64,000 nt of DNA from Amycolatopsis azurea DSM 43854 (GTDB lineage Bacteria; Actinomycetota; Actinomycetes; Mycobacteriales; Pseudonocardiaceae), in assembly GCF_001995215.1 (NCBI RefSeq), contig NZ_MUXN01000008.1, positions 307,514 through 371,513 on the forward strand, given 5' to 3'. The notes beneath the pieces are model-generated. The model was not told where the DNA came from. It saw nothing but the letters and a program-made list of their open reading frames with translations, and searched no databases. The translations under genes and the position numbers were made by a program. Below, piece after piece: positions 41,728-50,971 of the stretch; position 1 is the first letter of the stretch; every line of letters begins with the position of its first letter.

Positions 41728-42555
41728 TCAGTCGTCCGAGGTAGGGGCTTCGCCCGCCTCCGCCTGCCGCATCGCTTCGCGTCCTGCGGCCTCTTCGCTC
41801 ATGCCCTGCCGCCAGTACCCGGTGAAGCAGATCGCCCGCTTGTCGACCCCGCGCTCCCGCACGAGATGCCGCCGCGCCAGCTTCACCATGTTCGCCTCGC
41901 CGGAAACCCACGCGTAAGGCGTCCCGCCCGGCAGATCCGCCTTCCGGACGGCCTCGAGCACCGCGTCACCAACAGAACCAGAACCGCGCACAACCCAGTG
42001 CAGCTCCACGGTCCCCTGCGTTTCGAAGACCTGACGGTCCTCGCGGTCACCGATCTCGACGTAGACCAGCGCCCGCGTCCCGGCGGGCAGCGCTTCGACG
42101 ATCGCGCCGATCGCCGGGATCGCGGTCTCGTCGCCGATCAGCAGCTGCCAGGTCGTCCCCTCGGGCACGTCGTAGAGCCCGTGCGGCCCGAGGAAGGCGA
42201 CCTTGTCACCCTCCGAAGCGCCCGAAGCCCACGCCGAGGCGGGGCCTTCGTCGCCGTGCAGCACGAAGTCGATGTCGACCTCCTGTGCCGACGGCCGCAG
42301 CGCGCGCACGGTGTAGGTGCGCATCGGCGGGCGGACGTCGTCCGGCATCGCGAGGTAGGTCTTGTACCAGGAGTACACCTCGTCCCCGCTCAGTGGCGCG
42401 GGCAGCACAGGTTCCGCTTGGCCAGGCTGTGGGAAGAACACCTTCAGGTACTGGTCGGGCGCCTGGTCCACCAGCGACGCTCCCGAGAAGGTCACCCTGC
42501 TCATGTGCGGGGTGAGCCGCCGGACGCCGGTCACCTCCGCCTCGATGTAACTCAT
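41728..42555 (-). CDS. Siderophore-interacting protein (ferric-siderophore reductase)
   Basis: 275 residues of the SIP/ViuB family: N-terminal FAD-binding barrel with the RxYTxR-type motif MRTYTVRAL, the FAD-site HGDEGPASAWA, then an NAD(P)H-binding domain (LLIGDETAIPAIGAIVEAL, YAWVSGEANMVKLARRHL). It reduces ferric siderophores in the cytoplasm to release iron. An IdeR/DmdR1-type iron box overlaps its start codon, so it should be repressed when iron is plentiful. The gene lies alone on the minus strand, 14 bases after the alkyltransferase-like gene, and is convergent with the sensor kinase. Confidence 0.92.
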   Translation of the reverse strand: MSYIEAEVTGVRRLTPHMSRVTFSGASLVDQAPDQYLKVFFPQPGQAEPVLPAPLSGDEVYSWYKTYLAMPDDVRPPMRTYTVRALRPSAQEVDIDFVLHGDEGPASAWASGASEGDKVAFLGPHGLYDVPEGTTWQLLIGDETAIPAIGAIVEALPAGTRALVYVEIGDREDRQVFETQGTVELHWVVRGSGSVGDAVLEAVRKADLPGGTPYAWVSGEANMVKLARRHLVRERGVDKRAICFTGYWRQGMSEEAAGREAMRQAEAGEAPTSDD

Positions 42556-42573
42556 TAGGCGAGGCTAACCTAA
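42555..42573 (-). promoter_or_regulatory. IdeR/DmdR1 iron box
   Basis: Minus-strand TTAGGTTAGCCTCGCCTAA matches the consensus TTAGGTTAGGCTAACCTAA at 16 of 19 positions. It covers both the last bases of the upstream gene and the first base of the SIP start codon, so a bound repressor would block transcription start or read-through directly. Confidence 0.75.
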
Positions 42574-42893
42574 AAAAGTCCGCCCAGGCCAGCGTCGTCA
42601 TCGGGATCACGCTGCCACCGGTATTTTCGCAGGTCGACGCGCTGGCCGTCGGGAATGACGCCCTCCTCGCGCAGCCGTTGCAGCTGCTCGTCGAGCAGAT
42701 GCGGAGCCGGTGTCCCGTCGGCGCGCAGAATGCGGTGCCAAGGCAGGTCGTGGCCGTCCTCGCTGAGGATCCGCCCGATCAGCCTCGGTGACGGGGCTCC
42801 CGAAACCGACGCTATATCCCCATAAGTCGCGACCGAGCCGGCGGGCACGCTCGCGATGACCTCGCGCACCCGCTCGTGCAGTTCGTCATCCAT
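42570..42893 (-). CDS. Alkyltransferase-like (ATL) DNA-binding protein
   Basis: 107 residues of the MGMT/Ada C-terminal domain family: REVIASVPAGSVATYGDIA helix and ADGTPAPHL..LLREEGV-like end. The catalytic PCHR of true alkyltransferases is replaced by PWHR (HDLPWHRIL), the ATL signature; such proteins bind O6-alkylguanine and hand it to nucleotide excision repair instead of removing the alkyl group. Rv3204 is the mycobacterial counterpart, and the neighbour adnA is conserved. The ATG at 42893 was chosen because everything upstream in the frame is antisense to adnA. The last bases overlap the iron box of the next gene. Confidence 0.88.
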   Translation of the reverse strand: MDDELHERVREVIASVPAGSVATYGDIASVSGAPSPRLIGRILSEDGHDLPWHRILRADGTPAPHLLDEQLQRLREEGVIPDGQRVDLRKYRWQRDPDDDAGLGGLF

Positions 42894-42947
42894 GGGACCA
42901 CTTTGCCGTGCCGCTGCGAGGTTGTGTCGGCGGGGCGTGGTTCCATC

Positions 42948-45900
42948 GTGGGCGTGAACGGGCGGCGAACAGCGGCAGGAACCGACGCGCGGCTGGTCCG
43001 CACGCCGGTCACCGGCACGCCGTCGTTCCAGTGGGATTCCGGCGCCCGCCGCCTGCTGGCTGCCCCGGACGGCTTCCGCAGGGTCCTCGGCGGCCCGGGG
43101 ACGGGCAAGACGGCGTTGCTGGCGTCGGCGGCTTCGCGGCGTATCGCGGAGGGCGCGAATCCGGAGAGCGTGCTCATCCTGACCACTTCCCGCAAGGCCG
43201 CCGAGGTCCTGCGCGCCGACATCACCCACCGGCTCACCACCGATCCGGAAGAGGATCCGCTGCCGCGCACGATCCGCGAGCCGCTCGTGCGCACGGTGCA
43301 TTCGTACGCGTACGCGCTGTTGCGCATGGAAGCGCAGGCCGACGAGCTCCCGCCACCCCGCCTGCTGGCCGGGGCGGAACAGGACGTCGTCGTCCGCGAC
43401 CTCCTCGCCGGCGACCTCGAAGAAGGCGCGCTCGACTGGCCGGAGCAGCTGCGGCCCGCGCTGAACGTGCCCGGTTTCGCCGAGGAACTGCGAGACCTCC
43501 TGCTCCGCGCCGCCGAACGCGGGCTCGGCCCGGAGGACCTGGTCGAACTCGGCAGGAGGCGTGACCGCGTCGAGTGGGTCGCGGCGGGGCGGTTCTGGAG
43601 CCAGTACGAAGAGGTCACCCTGCTACAGGGCGCGGGCGGCAACGCGCTCGGCGTGGCGAGCGCACCCGCCCTCGACGCGGCGGAACTCGTCACTTCGGCG
43701 CTGCTCGCGCTGGAGGACGACCCCGAACTGCGCGAACGCGAGCAGCGCCGGGTCCGGCATCTGTTCGTCGACGACGCGCAGCATCTCGACCCGTTGCAGA
43801 CCCAGCTCATCCGGCTCATCGGGCACGCGGCCGACGAGTTCGTCGTCGCGGGCGACCCCGATCAGTCCGTGTTCTCCTTCCGCGGCGCGGATCCCCGGCT
43901 GTTCGCCGACGCGGACGAAGACGGCGAGCGCACCGTGCTGCTGACCACCGCGCACCGGCTCGCCCCGGTGATCCGCACGGCCGTCACGAAACTCGGTTCC
44001 GTGCTGCCCGGCTCGTCGCCGCAGCGCAAGCTCGTCGACGCTCCGGACGCCGAGGGCGGCGCCGTCCGCGTCCGCCTGATGCCGACACCGGCCTCCGAAG
44101 CGAGCTGGATCGCCGATCAGCTCCGCCGCGCGCATCTCGTCGACGGCGTGCCGTGGGCGGAGATGGCGGTGCTCGTCCGGTCGCCCGCCCGTACTTTTCT
44201 TGTCCTGCAACGCGCTCTGCGGGCCGCCGGAGTGCCGATCGGGTCGGCCACCGAGGAACTGCCGCTCGCGAAACAACCCGCCGTCCGGCCGCTGCTGGCG
44301 ATGCTGCGGCTCGCCGCCGATCCGGAACTGCTGGACGTCGACCTCGCCGAAATGCTGTTGTCCTCGCCCCTGGGCGGCGCGGATCCGCTCGCGCTGCGTC
44401 GGCTGCGGCGCGGTCTGCGCAGGCTGGAGCTCGCCGGCGGCGGACAGCGCTCCAGCGACGAGTTGCTGGTGGAAGCCTTACGTACCAACGATGTCCTCAC
44501 CGGTCTCGCCGAGGCCGAGTCGCTGCCGATGCGCCGGATCGGCAGCCTGCTGCACGCGGCGCACCGAGCCGTGGCGCGCGGCGAAGGCGTCGAGCAGGTG
44601 CTGTGGGAGCTGTGGCAGGACAGCGGTCTGGAGCAGCGCTTCCTGCGCCTTGTCGATCGCGGCGGTTCCCTCGGCTCGCAGGCGGATCGCGATCTCGACG
44701 CGATCGTCGCGCTCTTCGACGCGGCTGGTCGCTATGTCGACAGATTGCCGAAGGCGAGTGTCGCGTCGTTCGCGGATTACCTGTCCGCGCAGAACATCGC
44801 GGGCGACACGCTGGCACCCGCGGCGATGAAGAGCGACGGCGTCTCGCTGCTCACCGCGCACGCGTCCGCCGGTCGCGAGTGGACGGTCGTGTCGATCGCC
44901 GGTGTCCAGGAGGGCAGCTGGCCGGATCTGCGGCTGCGCGGTTCCGTGCTCGGCGTGGAACGGCTGGTCGACCTCATGTCCGGAGTCGACGACGAAAAAG
45001 TGTCCGCCACCGCGCCGATTCTCGCCGAAGAGCGGCGGCTGTTCTATCTCGCGGCGAGCCGTGCGCGGAAGATCTTGCTGGTCAGCGCGGTCGCGGGGGA
45101 GGACGAGCAGCCCTCGCGGTTCATCGACGACCTGGAGGAGAACGGCGCGGACGACGGCGGCCTCGACTCACGGATGAAACCGGCGGGGCGCTCGCTGGTG
45201 CTCGCCGAACTCGTCGGCGAACTACGCGAGGTCGTCTGCGACGAGGCGAGCGAGCCGGAAAGACGGGAGCGGGCGGCGCGTCAGCTCGCGAAACTGGCCG
45301 CCGCCGGTGTCCCTGGCGCGCATCCGGGGACCTGGTACGGCCTGCTGGAACCCTCCACCGGCGAACCCGTGCACGGGCCGGGCGATCTGATCCGGATTTC
45401 ACCGTCCACAGTGGAGGTTCTGGTCAAATGCCCGCTGCGGTGGCTGATCGAACGCCACGGCGGCAGTGACCCGGCGCAGCTCGCGGCGGTCACCGGGACC
45501 CTGGTGCACGGCCTCGCGCAGGCCGTCGCGGGCGGCAGCAGCGACGAGCAGATCCGTGCCGCCCTCGACGAAGCGTGGGTGCGGGTCGACGCGGGGGCGC
45601 CGTGGTTCTCGCGCCGCGAGCGGTCGCGGGTCGAGCAGATGCTGCGGAACTTCATCTCCTGGCTGGAATCCAGCCGCAAGGAACTGATCGAGGCCGGGGT
45701 CGAGCAGGACATCGAGGTCGAACTGCCGGTCGGCGACACTGACACCGACATCCGCGTGCTCCTGCGCGGCCGGGTCGACCGGGTCGAGATGGACAAGGAC
45801 GGCCGCCCGGTCGTCATCGACATCAAGACCGGCAAGGTCCCGATCTCCGCCTCGGACGCCGAACAGCATCCGCAGCTGGCCGCGTACCAGCTCGCCGTGT

Positions 45901-46169
45901 TGCTCGGCGCCGTCGAAGGCGGTTCGAAACCCGGTGGCGCCCGGCTGGTCTACGTCGCGAAGTCCAACAACAAGACCGGATCCACCCAGCGTGAACAGGC
46001 CCCGCTGGACGAGGACGGCGGCAAGCAGTGGCTAGAACTGGTGCGGTCGGCGGCCGGATCCGCCGCGGGCCCGGAGTACGGGGTCACCGAGAACCCGGAC
46101 TGTGATCGTTGCCCGGCAAGGGGTTGCTGTCCGCTGCGGCCCGAGGGCAGGCAGGTGACCGGTCCTTGA
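42948..46169 (+). CDS. adnA: AdnA subunit of the AdnAB helicase-nuclease
   Basis: About 1073 residues (mycobacterial AdnA is similar in size). The N-terminal UvrD-like motor has Walker A LGGPGTGKT (about 46-54), VDDAQHLD and GDPDQSVFSFRGA. The C-terminal RecB-like nuclease has GRVDRVE and VIDIKTGK (about 941-962). Four Cys (827 in VKCPLRW, then 1052, 1055 and 1061 in CDRCPARGCC) form the iron-sulfur staple. Motif II reads DDAQ instead of DExx. AdnAB is the heterodimeric end-resection motor-nuclease of actinobacteria. The start is uncertain among several GTG codons (42924, 42948, 42954). Its stop overlaps the adnB start (TTGA). Confidence 0.92.
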   Translation: MGVNGRRTAAGTDARLVRTPVTGTPSFQWDSGARRLLAAPDGFRRVLGGPGTGKTALLASAASRRIAEGANPESVLILTTSRKAAEVLRADITHRLTTDPEEDPLPRTIREPLVRTVHSYAYALLRMEAQADELPPPRLLAGAEQDVVVRDLLAGDLEEGALDWPEQLRPALNVPGFAEELRDLLLRAAERGLGPEDLVELGRRRDRVEWVAAGRFWSQYEEVTLLQGAGGNALGVASAPALDAAELVTSALLALEDDPELREREQRRVRHLFVDDAQHLDPLQTQLIRLIGHAADEFVVAGDPDQSVFSFRGADPRLFADADEDGERTVLLTTAHRLAPVIRTAVTKLGSVLPGSSPQRKLVDAPDAEGGAVRVRLMPTPASEASWIADQLRRAHLVDGVPWAEMAVLVRSPARTFLVLQRALRAAGVPIGSATEELPLAKQPAVRPLLAMLRLAADPELLDVDLAEMLLSSPLGGADPLALRRLRRGLRRLELAGGGQRSSDELLVEALRTNDVLTGLAEAESLPMRRIGSLLHAAHRAVARGEGVEQVLWELWQDSGLEQRFLRLVDRGGSLGSQADRDLDAIVALFDAAGRYVDRLPKASVASFADYLSAQNIAGDTLAPAAMKSDGVSLLTAHASAGREWTVVSIAGVQEGSWPDLRLRGSVLGVERLVDLMSGVDDEKVSATAPILAEERRLFYLAASRARKILLVSAVAGEDEQPSRFIDDLEENGADDGGLDSRMKPAGRSLVLAELVGELREVVCDEASEPERRERAARQLAKLAAAGVPGAHPGTWYGLLEPSTGEPVHGPGDLIRISPSTVEVLVKCPLRWLIERHGGSDPAQLAAVTGTLVHGLAQAVAGGSSDEQIRAALDEAWVRVDAGAPWFSRRERSRVEQMLRNFISWLESSRKELIEAGVEQDIEVELPVGDTDTDIRVLLRGRVDRVEMDKDGRPVVIDIKTGKVPISASDAEQHPQLAAYQLAVLLGAVEGGSKPGGARLVYVAKSNNKTGSTQREQAPLDEDGGKQWLELVRSAAGSAAGPEYGVTENPDCDRCPARGCCPLRPEGRQVTGP

Positions 46170-49100
46170 TCTCCGAACTCCAGCGCCGTCAGGTCGAGCC
46201 AGGCGAGATCGCCCGCGCGCTCGGCCTGCACACCCCGACCGACGAACAGGCCGAGGTGATCGCCGCGCCGATCGAGCCGTCGCTGGTCGTCGCGGGTGCC
46301 GGCGCGGGCAAGACCGAGACGATGGCCGCGCGCGTGGTGTGGTTGGTGGCCAACAGCGTTGTGCCGCCGGAACGCGTCCTCGGCCTGACCTTCACCCGCA
46401 AGGCCGCCCGTCAGCTCGCCGAGCGTGTCCGCACCCGGCTGCGCCGCCTGGTCGGCTCGGGGCTGCTCGACAAGATCGACCCGACCGGCGACCTCCGCAT
46501 GACGGTGACGGCCGGGGAACCGACGGTGCTCACCTATCACGCGTACGCCGGACGGCTGCTGTCCGAGCACGGGCTGAGGCTGCCCGTGCAGCCCGGGGTC
46601 CGGCTGCTTTCGGAGACTTCTTCCTGGCAGTTCTCGCATCGCGTGGTGTCCACTTGGGACAACGACCTCGACACCGATCGCGTGCCGTCCACGGTGACGG
46701 CGCAGCTGCTCGCGCTGGCCGGGGAACTCGGCGAGCATCTGGTCGAGACCGAACGGCTGGCGCAGTACACGTCGTGGCTGTGCGACGTCATCGAGAAGGC
46801 GCCGCGGGCCAAGGGGCAGCGCGCGGCGCTGCCGCAGAAGCTGGCCGAAGTCATGACGGCGCAACGGTTCCGGCTCGCGCTCCTGCCGCTGGTCGAGGCC
46901 TACCACACTCGGAAGCGGGCGGAAGGCGCGCTCGACTTCGCCGACCAGATGTCGCTGGCCGCGCAGCTCGCCAGCAGCTATCCGGCGGTGGTCGCGGGCG
47001 AGCGCGAGCGGTACGGCGCCGTCCTGCTGGACGAGTACCAGGACACCGGGCACGCACAGCGGATCCTGCTGCGGTCGCTGTTCGGCGGTGTCGAACATCC
47101 GCCGATGCCGGTGACGGCGGTGGGCGACCCGGCGCAGGCCATCTACGGCTGGCGCGGGGCGAGTGCGGCGAACCTGCCCCGGTTCACCACGGACTTCCCC
47201 CGTGACAACGGCGAACGGCTCGTCCCGGCTCTGGATTTCGGGCTGCTGACCAGTTTCCGCAACCCGCCTGAGGTGCTCGAACTCGCGAACGCGATCTCGG
47301 AACCGTTGCGGGAACGCGGTCTCGGCGTCGCGCGGCTGCGCGCCCTGGAAGGTGCGGGAACGGCCGACATCGCCACCGCGCTGCTGCCGGACGTCCGCGC
47401 CGAACGAGAGTGGGTGGCCGACGCGGTGGCGAAACGCTGGTTCGAAACCATGGAGGAGACCGGAAAACCGCCGACGGCGGCGGTGCTGGTGCGCCGTCGT
47501 GCCGACATGGCGCCGATCGCGGCCGAGATGCGGGCGCGCGGTCTTCCGGTGGAAGTCGTCGGTCTCGGCGGCCTTCTCGACGAACCCGAGGTCGCGGACC
47601 TGGTCAGCACGCTGCGGGTGCTCGCCGACCCGCTCGCGGGCAGCGCGGCGGCGCGGTTGCTGACCGGCGCGCGCTGGCGGATCGCGGCGGCCGACCTCGC
47701 GGCGTTGTGGCGTCGCGCGGGCGAACTCTCCTCGCCGGTGCCGCCGTCCGGGAAGTCCGATGTGGACGAACCCGTCTTGGTGACCGAGCGCGTCGAGCAG
47801 GCCGGTCTCGCCGACGCGATCGACGATCCCGGGGCGTCGGATCGGTACTCACCCGAGGGGTTCCGGCGGATCCAGCGGATCGGCTGGGAGCTTTCGGCGC
47901 TGCGACGGCGGCTGGACCAGTCGCTGCCGGAACTGGTCGCCGACGTGGAGCGCACGATGCTGCTCGACGTCGAATCCCTGGCCCGCCCCGGACCCGCCGG
48001 GCGTGCGCACCTGGACGCTTTCGCCGACGTCGTCACGGATTTCGCCGAGACCTCGCCGACGGCCACCCTGTTGTCCTTTGTGGACTACCTGAACACCGCC
48101 GCGCACGCGGAGGACGGGCTCACCCCGGGCGAGGTGGAGGTCGTGCCGGACCGGGTCCAGGTGCTGACCGTGCACTCGGCCAAGGGGCTGGAATGGCGCA
48201 TCGTCGCCATTCCGCACCTGGTCAAGGAGGTCTTCCCGGGGAGGCGGCGGTCGTCGTCGTGGCTGCGGACGTCGACCTCGTTGCCGGCTGCGCTGCGCGG
48301 GGACTCGGAGGACCTGCCGGAGCTGCGGGTCGCGGAAGGCTACGACCGCAAGGAAGTCCAGGAAGCGCTGGAACTGCACGAAGAGGGTTTCGTCGCGCGT
48401 GAAGCGGACGAGGAACGGCGGCTCTGTTACGTCGCACTGACCCGGTCCGAGCACACGATGCTGATTTCCGGCCATTGGTGGAACGAGAGCAGCGCGCGGC
48501 CGAAAGGCCCGTCGGAGTTCCTGCTCGAAATCGGCGAGGTGATGCGGGAGAACTCGGTCGGCCGGATCGAGCATTGGGCCGACGAGCCGGAGGCGGACGG
48601 GGAGAACCCGCTGGTCGCCGACTCCCGCCGGTCGCGGTGGCCGGTCGACCCACTGTGGCCGCGGCGCGAGGGCGTCACCAACGGCGTCGATCTGGTGCTG
48701 GGCGCGATGGAAGACGCGGAAGAAGGCTCCGAGGAGGAAGAGGAGGATCCGGACGGCTGGATCTCCGACACGAAGGTGCTGCTGGAGGAGCGCGCGCGGG
48801 CGCGGGACCGGGTGCAGCAGGTCGTGCTGCCGCCGCATCTTTCGGTGAGTCAGCTGGTCGAGCTGTCGGCCGACCCGGCCGCGCTGGCCAAACGGCTGCG
48901 GCGGCCGCTTCCCGTGCGTCCCAACACCTACGCGCGCCGGGGGACGGCGTTCCACGGCTGGCTGGAGCAGCGGTTCGGCGGGGAACAGCTGCTGGAGATC
49001 GACGATCTGCCGGGTGCGGCGGACGTCGACGAGGCGCCGGATTCGGAGCTGGAGGAGTTGCGGACGGCGTTCGAAAAGAGCGAATGGGCGCATCGGGTGC

Positions 49101-49423
49101 CGCACGCCGTCGAGGTCCCGTTCTCGGCCGACGTCGTGGGCGTGACGCTGCGGGGGCGGATGGACGCCGTGTTCGCCGATCCCGACGGCGGCTGGACCGT
49201 CGTCGACTGGAAGACCGGCGCCGTCCCGGAGAAGGACCGGCTCGAGTCGCTGTCCGTGCAGCTGGCGGCGTACCGGTTGGCGTGGGCGGCGCTGAAGAAG
49301 ATCCCCGTGGAGAAAGTGCGGGCGGCGTTCCACTACGTGAAACACGACAAGACCGTCCGGCCAGCGGATCTGCTGGACGCCGAAGGCCTGCGTCAGCTCC
49401 TGCGCGGCGTCCCGACGATCTAG
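46166..49423 (+). CDS. adnB: AdnB subunit of the AdnAB helicase-nuclease
   Basis: About 1085 residues. A complete UvrD-type motor: Walker A VAGAGAGKTET, GLTFTRKAARQL, LLDEYQDTG, VGDPAQAIYGWRGA, TSFRNPPEV, VHSAKGLEW and YVALTRSEH. It is followed by an acidic linker (EEGSEEEEED) and a RecB-like nuclease (GRMDAVFAD and TVVDWKTG). It lacks the iron-sulfur cysteines found in AdnA, as expected for this subunit. It is the main translocating motor of the complex in mycobacteria. The TTG start is coupled to the adnA stop. Its last codon overlaps the end of the convergent DoxX gene. Confidence 0.94.
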   Translation: MISELQRRQVEPGEIARALGLHTPTDEQAEVIAAPIEPSLVVAGAGAGKTETMAARVVWLVANSVVPPERVLGLTFTRKAARQLAERVRTRLRRLVGSGLLDKIDPTGDLRMTVTAGEPTVLTYHAYAGRLLSEHGLRLPVQPGVRLLSETSSWQFSHRVVSTWDNDLDTDRVPSTVTAQLLALAGELGEHLVETERLAQYTSWLCDVIEKAPRAKGQRAALPQKLAEVMTAQRFRLALLPLVEAYHTRKRAEGALDFADQMSLAAQLASSYPAVVAGERERYGAVLLDEYQDTGHAQRILLRSLFGGVEHPPMPVTAVGDPAQAIYGWRGASAANLPRFTTDFPRDNGERLVPALDFGLLTSFRNPPEVLELANAISEPLRERGLGVARLRALEGAGTADIATALLPDVRAEREWVADAVAKRWFETMEETGKPPTAAVLVRRRADMAPIAAEMRARGLPVEVVGLGGLLDEPEVADLVSTLRVLADPLAGSAAARLLTGARWRIAAADLAALWRRAGELSSPVPPSGKSDVDEPVLVTERVEQAGLADAIDDPGASDRYSPEGFRRIQRIGWELSALRRRLDQSLPELVADVERTMLLDVESLARPGPAGRAHLDAFADVVTDFAETSPTATLLSFVDYLNTAAHAEDGLTPGEVEVVPDRVQVLTVHSAKGLEWRIVAIPHLVKEVFPGRRRSSSWLRTSTSLPAALRGDSEDLPELRVAEGYDRKEVQEALELHEEGFVAREADEERRLCYVALTRSEHTMLISGHWWNESSARPKGPSEFLLEIGEVMRENSVGRIEHWADEPEADGENPLVADSRRSRWPVDPLWPRREGVTNGVDLVLGAMEDAEEGSEEEEEDPDGWISDTKVLLEERARARDRVQQVVLPPHLSVSQLVELSADPAALAKRLRRPLPVRPNTYARRGTAFHGWLEQRFGGEQLLEIDDLPGAADVDEAPDSELEELRTAFEKSEWAHRVPHAVEVPFSADVVGVTLRGRMDAVFADPDGGWTVVDWKTGAVPEKDRLESLSVQLAAYRLAWAALKKIPVEKVRAAFHYVKHDKTVRPADLLDAEGLRQLLRGVPTI

Positions 49424-49806
49424 GCGCGGTCGCGGACCTTCAGGGCCCAGGTCACCAGCGGGATCTGAAGGGGGACGCGGGCCCAGAAAGCCGCTCGCCA
49501 GTGCTTCGGGGCCTTCCGGCGGTCCGCGTCGACGGCCATCTTCACGTTCCCCGGCAGGACCACGACGAACAGCAGCGCGGCCGCGAGCCCGCCGAGCCGT
49601 CGCGTCTTCGGGTTGGCGACCGCGGCCGCGACACCCAGCTCGGCCACGCCGGAGCCGTAAGTCCACGCCCGGGCGGAGCCGGGGAGCTGCTTCGGGATGA
49701 TCGCGTCGAAGGGCTTCGGCTGGACGAAGTGCAGGACACCGGCCGCGCCCAGCAGGCCGGCGAGGAAATAGGCGGGCCGCTGAGACGGCTGGGAATCCGA
49801 GGACAT
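49420..49806 (-). CDS. DoxX-like small membrane protein
   Basis: 128 residues with four hydrophobic helices (AYFLAGLLGAAGVLHFV, SGVAELGVAAAVA, LGGLAAALLFVVVLPGNV and a C-terminal one), matching the DoxX/DUF6790-like superfamily. PKPFDAIIPKQLPG and WTYGSGVAELG are typical. Such proteins sit in the plasma membrane; some relate to quinone or thiosulfate redox chemistry, but most have no known role. Its stop overlaps the adnB stop by four bases on the other strand: the only convergent pair in the window with no palindrome between the genes. Confidence 0.78.
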   Translation of the reverse strand: MSSDSQPSQRPAYFLAGLLGAAGVLHFVQPKPFDAIIPKQLPGSARAWTYGSGVAELGVAAAVANPKTRRLGGLAAALLFVVVLPGNVKMAVDADRRKAPKHWRAAFWARVPLQIPLVTWALKVRDRA

Positions 49807-49894
49807 GCCCTGAGCTTCGCATACCGCGCTGAACGCGAGGTTCTTCGGCTATCCTCCCGACCGTGAGTTACGCGGACCAGGCCGGAGCCTGTGC

Positions 49895-50971
49895 ATGAGG
49901 GTTCTCAAGCGTTTCCCGGTCAGGCTGAGCGACCGCCCGGACCACGAGCTCGTCGGCGTGATCCGGATGCCGGAACTGACGGTCAGCCCGCTGCGGTCGA
50001 TCCTCAAACGGATCATCGGCGCGATGCTCGCCCTGCTCGCGACCGTCCTGATCGTCTATCTCGACAGAGACGGCTACCGCGACGCCAACGGCGACGGGCT
50101 CAGCTTCCTCGACAGCCTCTATTACGCGACGGTGTCGTTGTCGACCACCGGGTACGGCGACATCGCCCCCGCGACGTCGTCCGCGCGGCTGGTGAACGTC
50201 CTGGTGATCACCCCGCTGCGGGTGCTCTTCCTCATCGTCCTGGTCGGTACCACACTCGAAGTGCTCACCGAGCGCTCCCGCCAGGCTTTCAAGATCCAAA
50301 AGTGGAGGACGAAGGTGCGTGACCACACGGTCGTCGTGGGATTCGGCACGAAGGGCCGGTCTGCGGTCAACGCGCTGCTCGGGGACGAGAGCGTCGAACC
50401 CGACCACATCGTCGTCGTCGACACCGACCAGCAGGCGCTCGAAGCGGCCACGTCACTCGGCCTGGTGACCGTGCACGGTTCCGCCACCCGCGCCGACGTC
50501 CTGCGGGTCGCCGGTGTCCAGCGGGCCAAGGCCGTCGTCGTCGCCCCGAACCGGGACGACACCGCGGTGCTGGTCACGCTGACCGCCCGCGAGCTGGCGC
50601 CGAAGTCGCACATCGTGGCGTCGGTGCGGGAGGCGGAGAACGTCCACCTGCTCAAGCAGTCGGGCGCGAACCAGGTCGTGGTGTCGAGCGAGACCGCCGG
50701 GCGCCTGCTCGGCATGGCCACGTCGACGCCGCTGGTGGTCGACATGGTCGAGGACCTGCTCACCCCCGAGTCCGGCCTCGCCATCGCCGAGCGTCCGGTG
50801 GAGCCGTCCGAAGAGGGCGGTTCGCCGCGGCACCTGCCGGACATCGTGCTGGGCGTCGTCCGCGACGGCGTCCTGTACCGCGTGGACGCTCCGCAGGCGG
50901 ACGCGATCGAGCCGGGGGACAAGCTGCTGTACGTCCGGAAGGTGACCTCCGCGGAGACGATCGAGCGGTAG
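49895..50971 (+). CDS. Two-helix potassium channel with TrkA-N (RCK) domain
   Basis: 358 residues. Two transmembrane helices (about 36-53 and 87-110) flank a pore loop with the K+ selectivity filter TTGYGD. A TrkA-N/RCK nucleotide-binding domain follows (HTVVVGFGTKGRSAVNALL, VVVDTDQQALEAA, ANQVVVSSETAGRLLG), then a TrkA-C-like end (GVLYRVDAPQADAIEPGDKLLYVR). It should be a ligand-gated tetrameric K+ channel. The mycobacterial Rv3200c has this architecture next to adnAB. The ATG follows a GGAGCC-type weak ribosome site. A decayed palindrome overlaps its stop codon. Confidence 0.92.
   Translation: MRVLKRFPVRLSDRPDHELVGVIRMPELTVSPLRSILKRIIGAMLALLATVLIVYLDRDGYRDANGDGLSFLDSLYYATVSLSTTGYGDIAPATSSARLVNVLVITPLRVLFLIVLVGTTLEVLTERSRQAFKIQKWRTKVRDHTVVVGFGTKGRSAVNALLGDESVEPDHIVVVDTDQQALEAATSLGLVTVHGSATRADVLRVAGVQRAKAVVVAPNRDDTAVLVTLTARELAPKSHIVASVREAENVHLLKQSGANQVVVSSETAGRLLGMATSTPLVVDMVEDLLTPESGLAIAERPVEPSEEGGSPRHLPDIVLGVVRDGVLYRVDAPQADAIEPGDKLLYVRKVTSAETIER

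Noticed and set aside
42948..49423. A phage-defence helicase-nuclease system
   Set aside because: Order, size and neighbours match the housekeeping AdnAB recombination complex; no defence partner genes are present.
47849..49822. A 657-codon minus-strand open frame opposite adnB
   Set aside because: Shadow of adnB; composition is Arg/Gly/Pro-rich and no motif is present. Other long antisense frames opposite nasC, nirB and adnA were dropped for the same reason.
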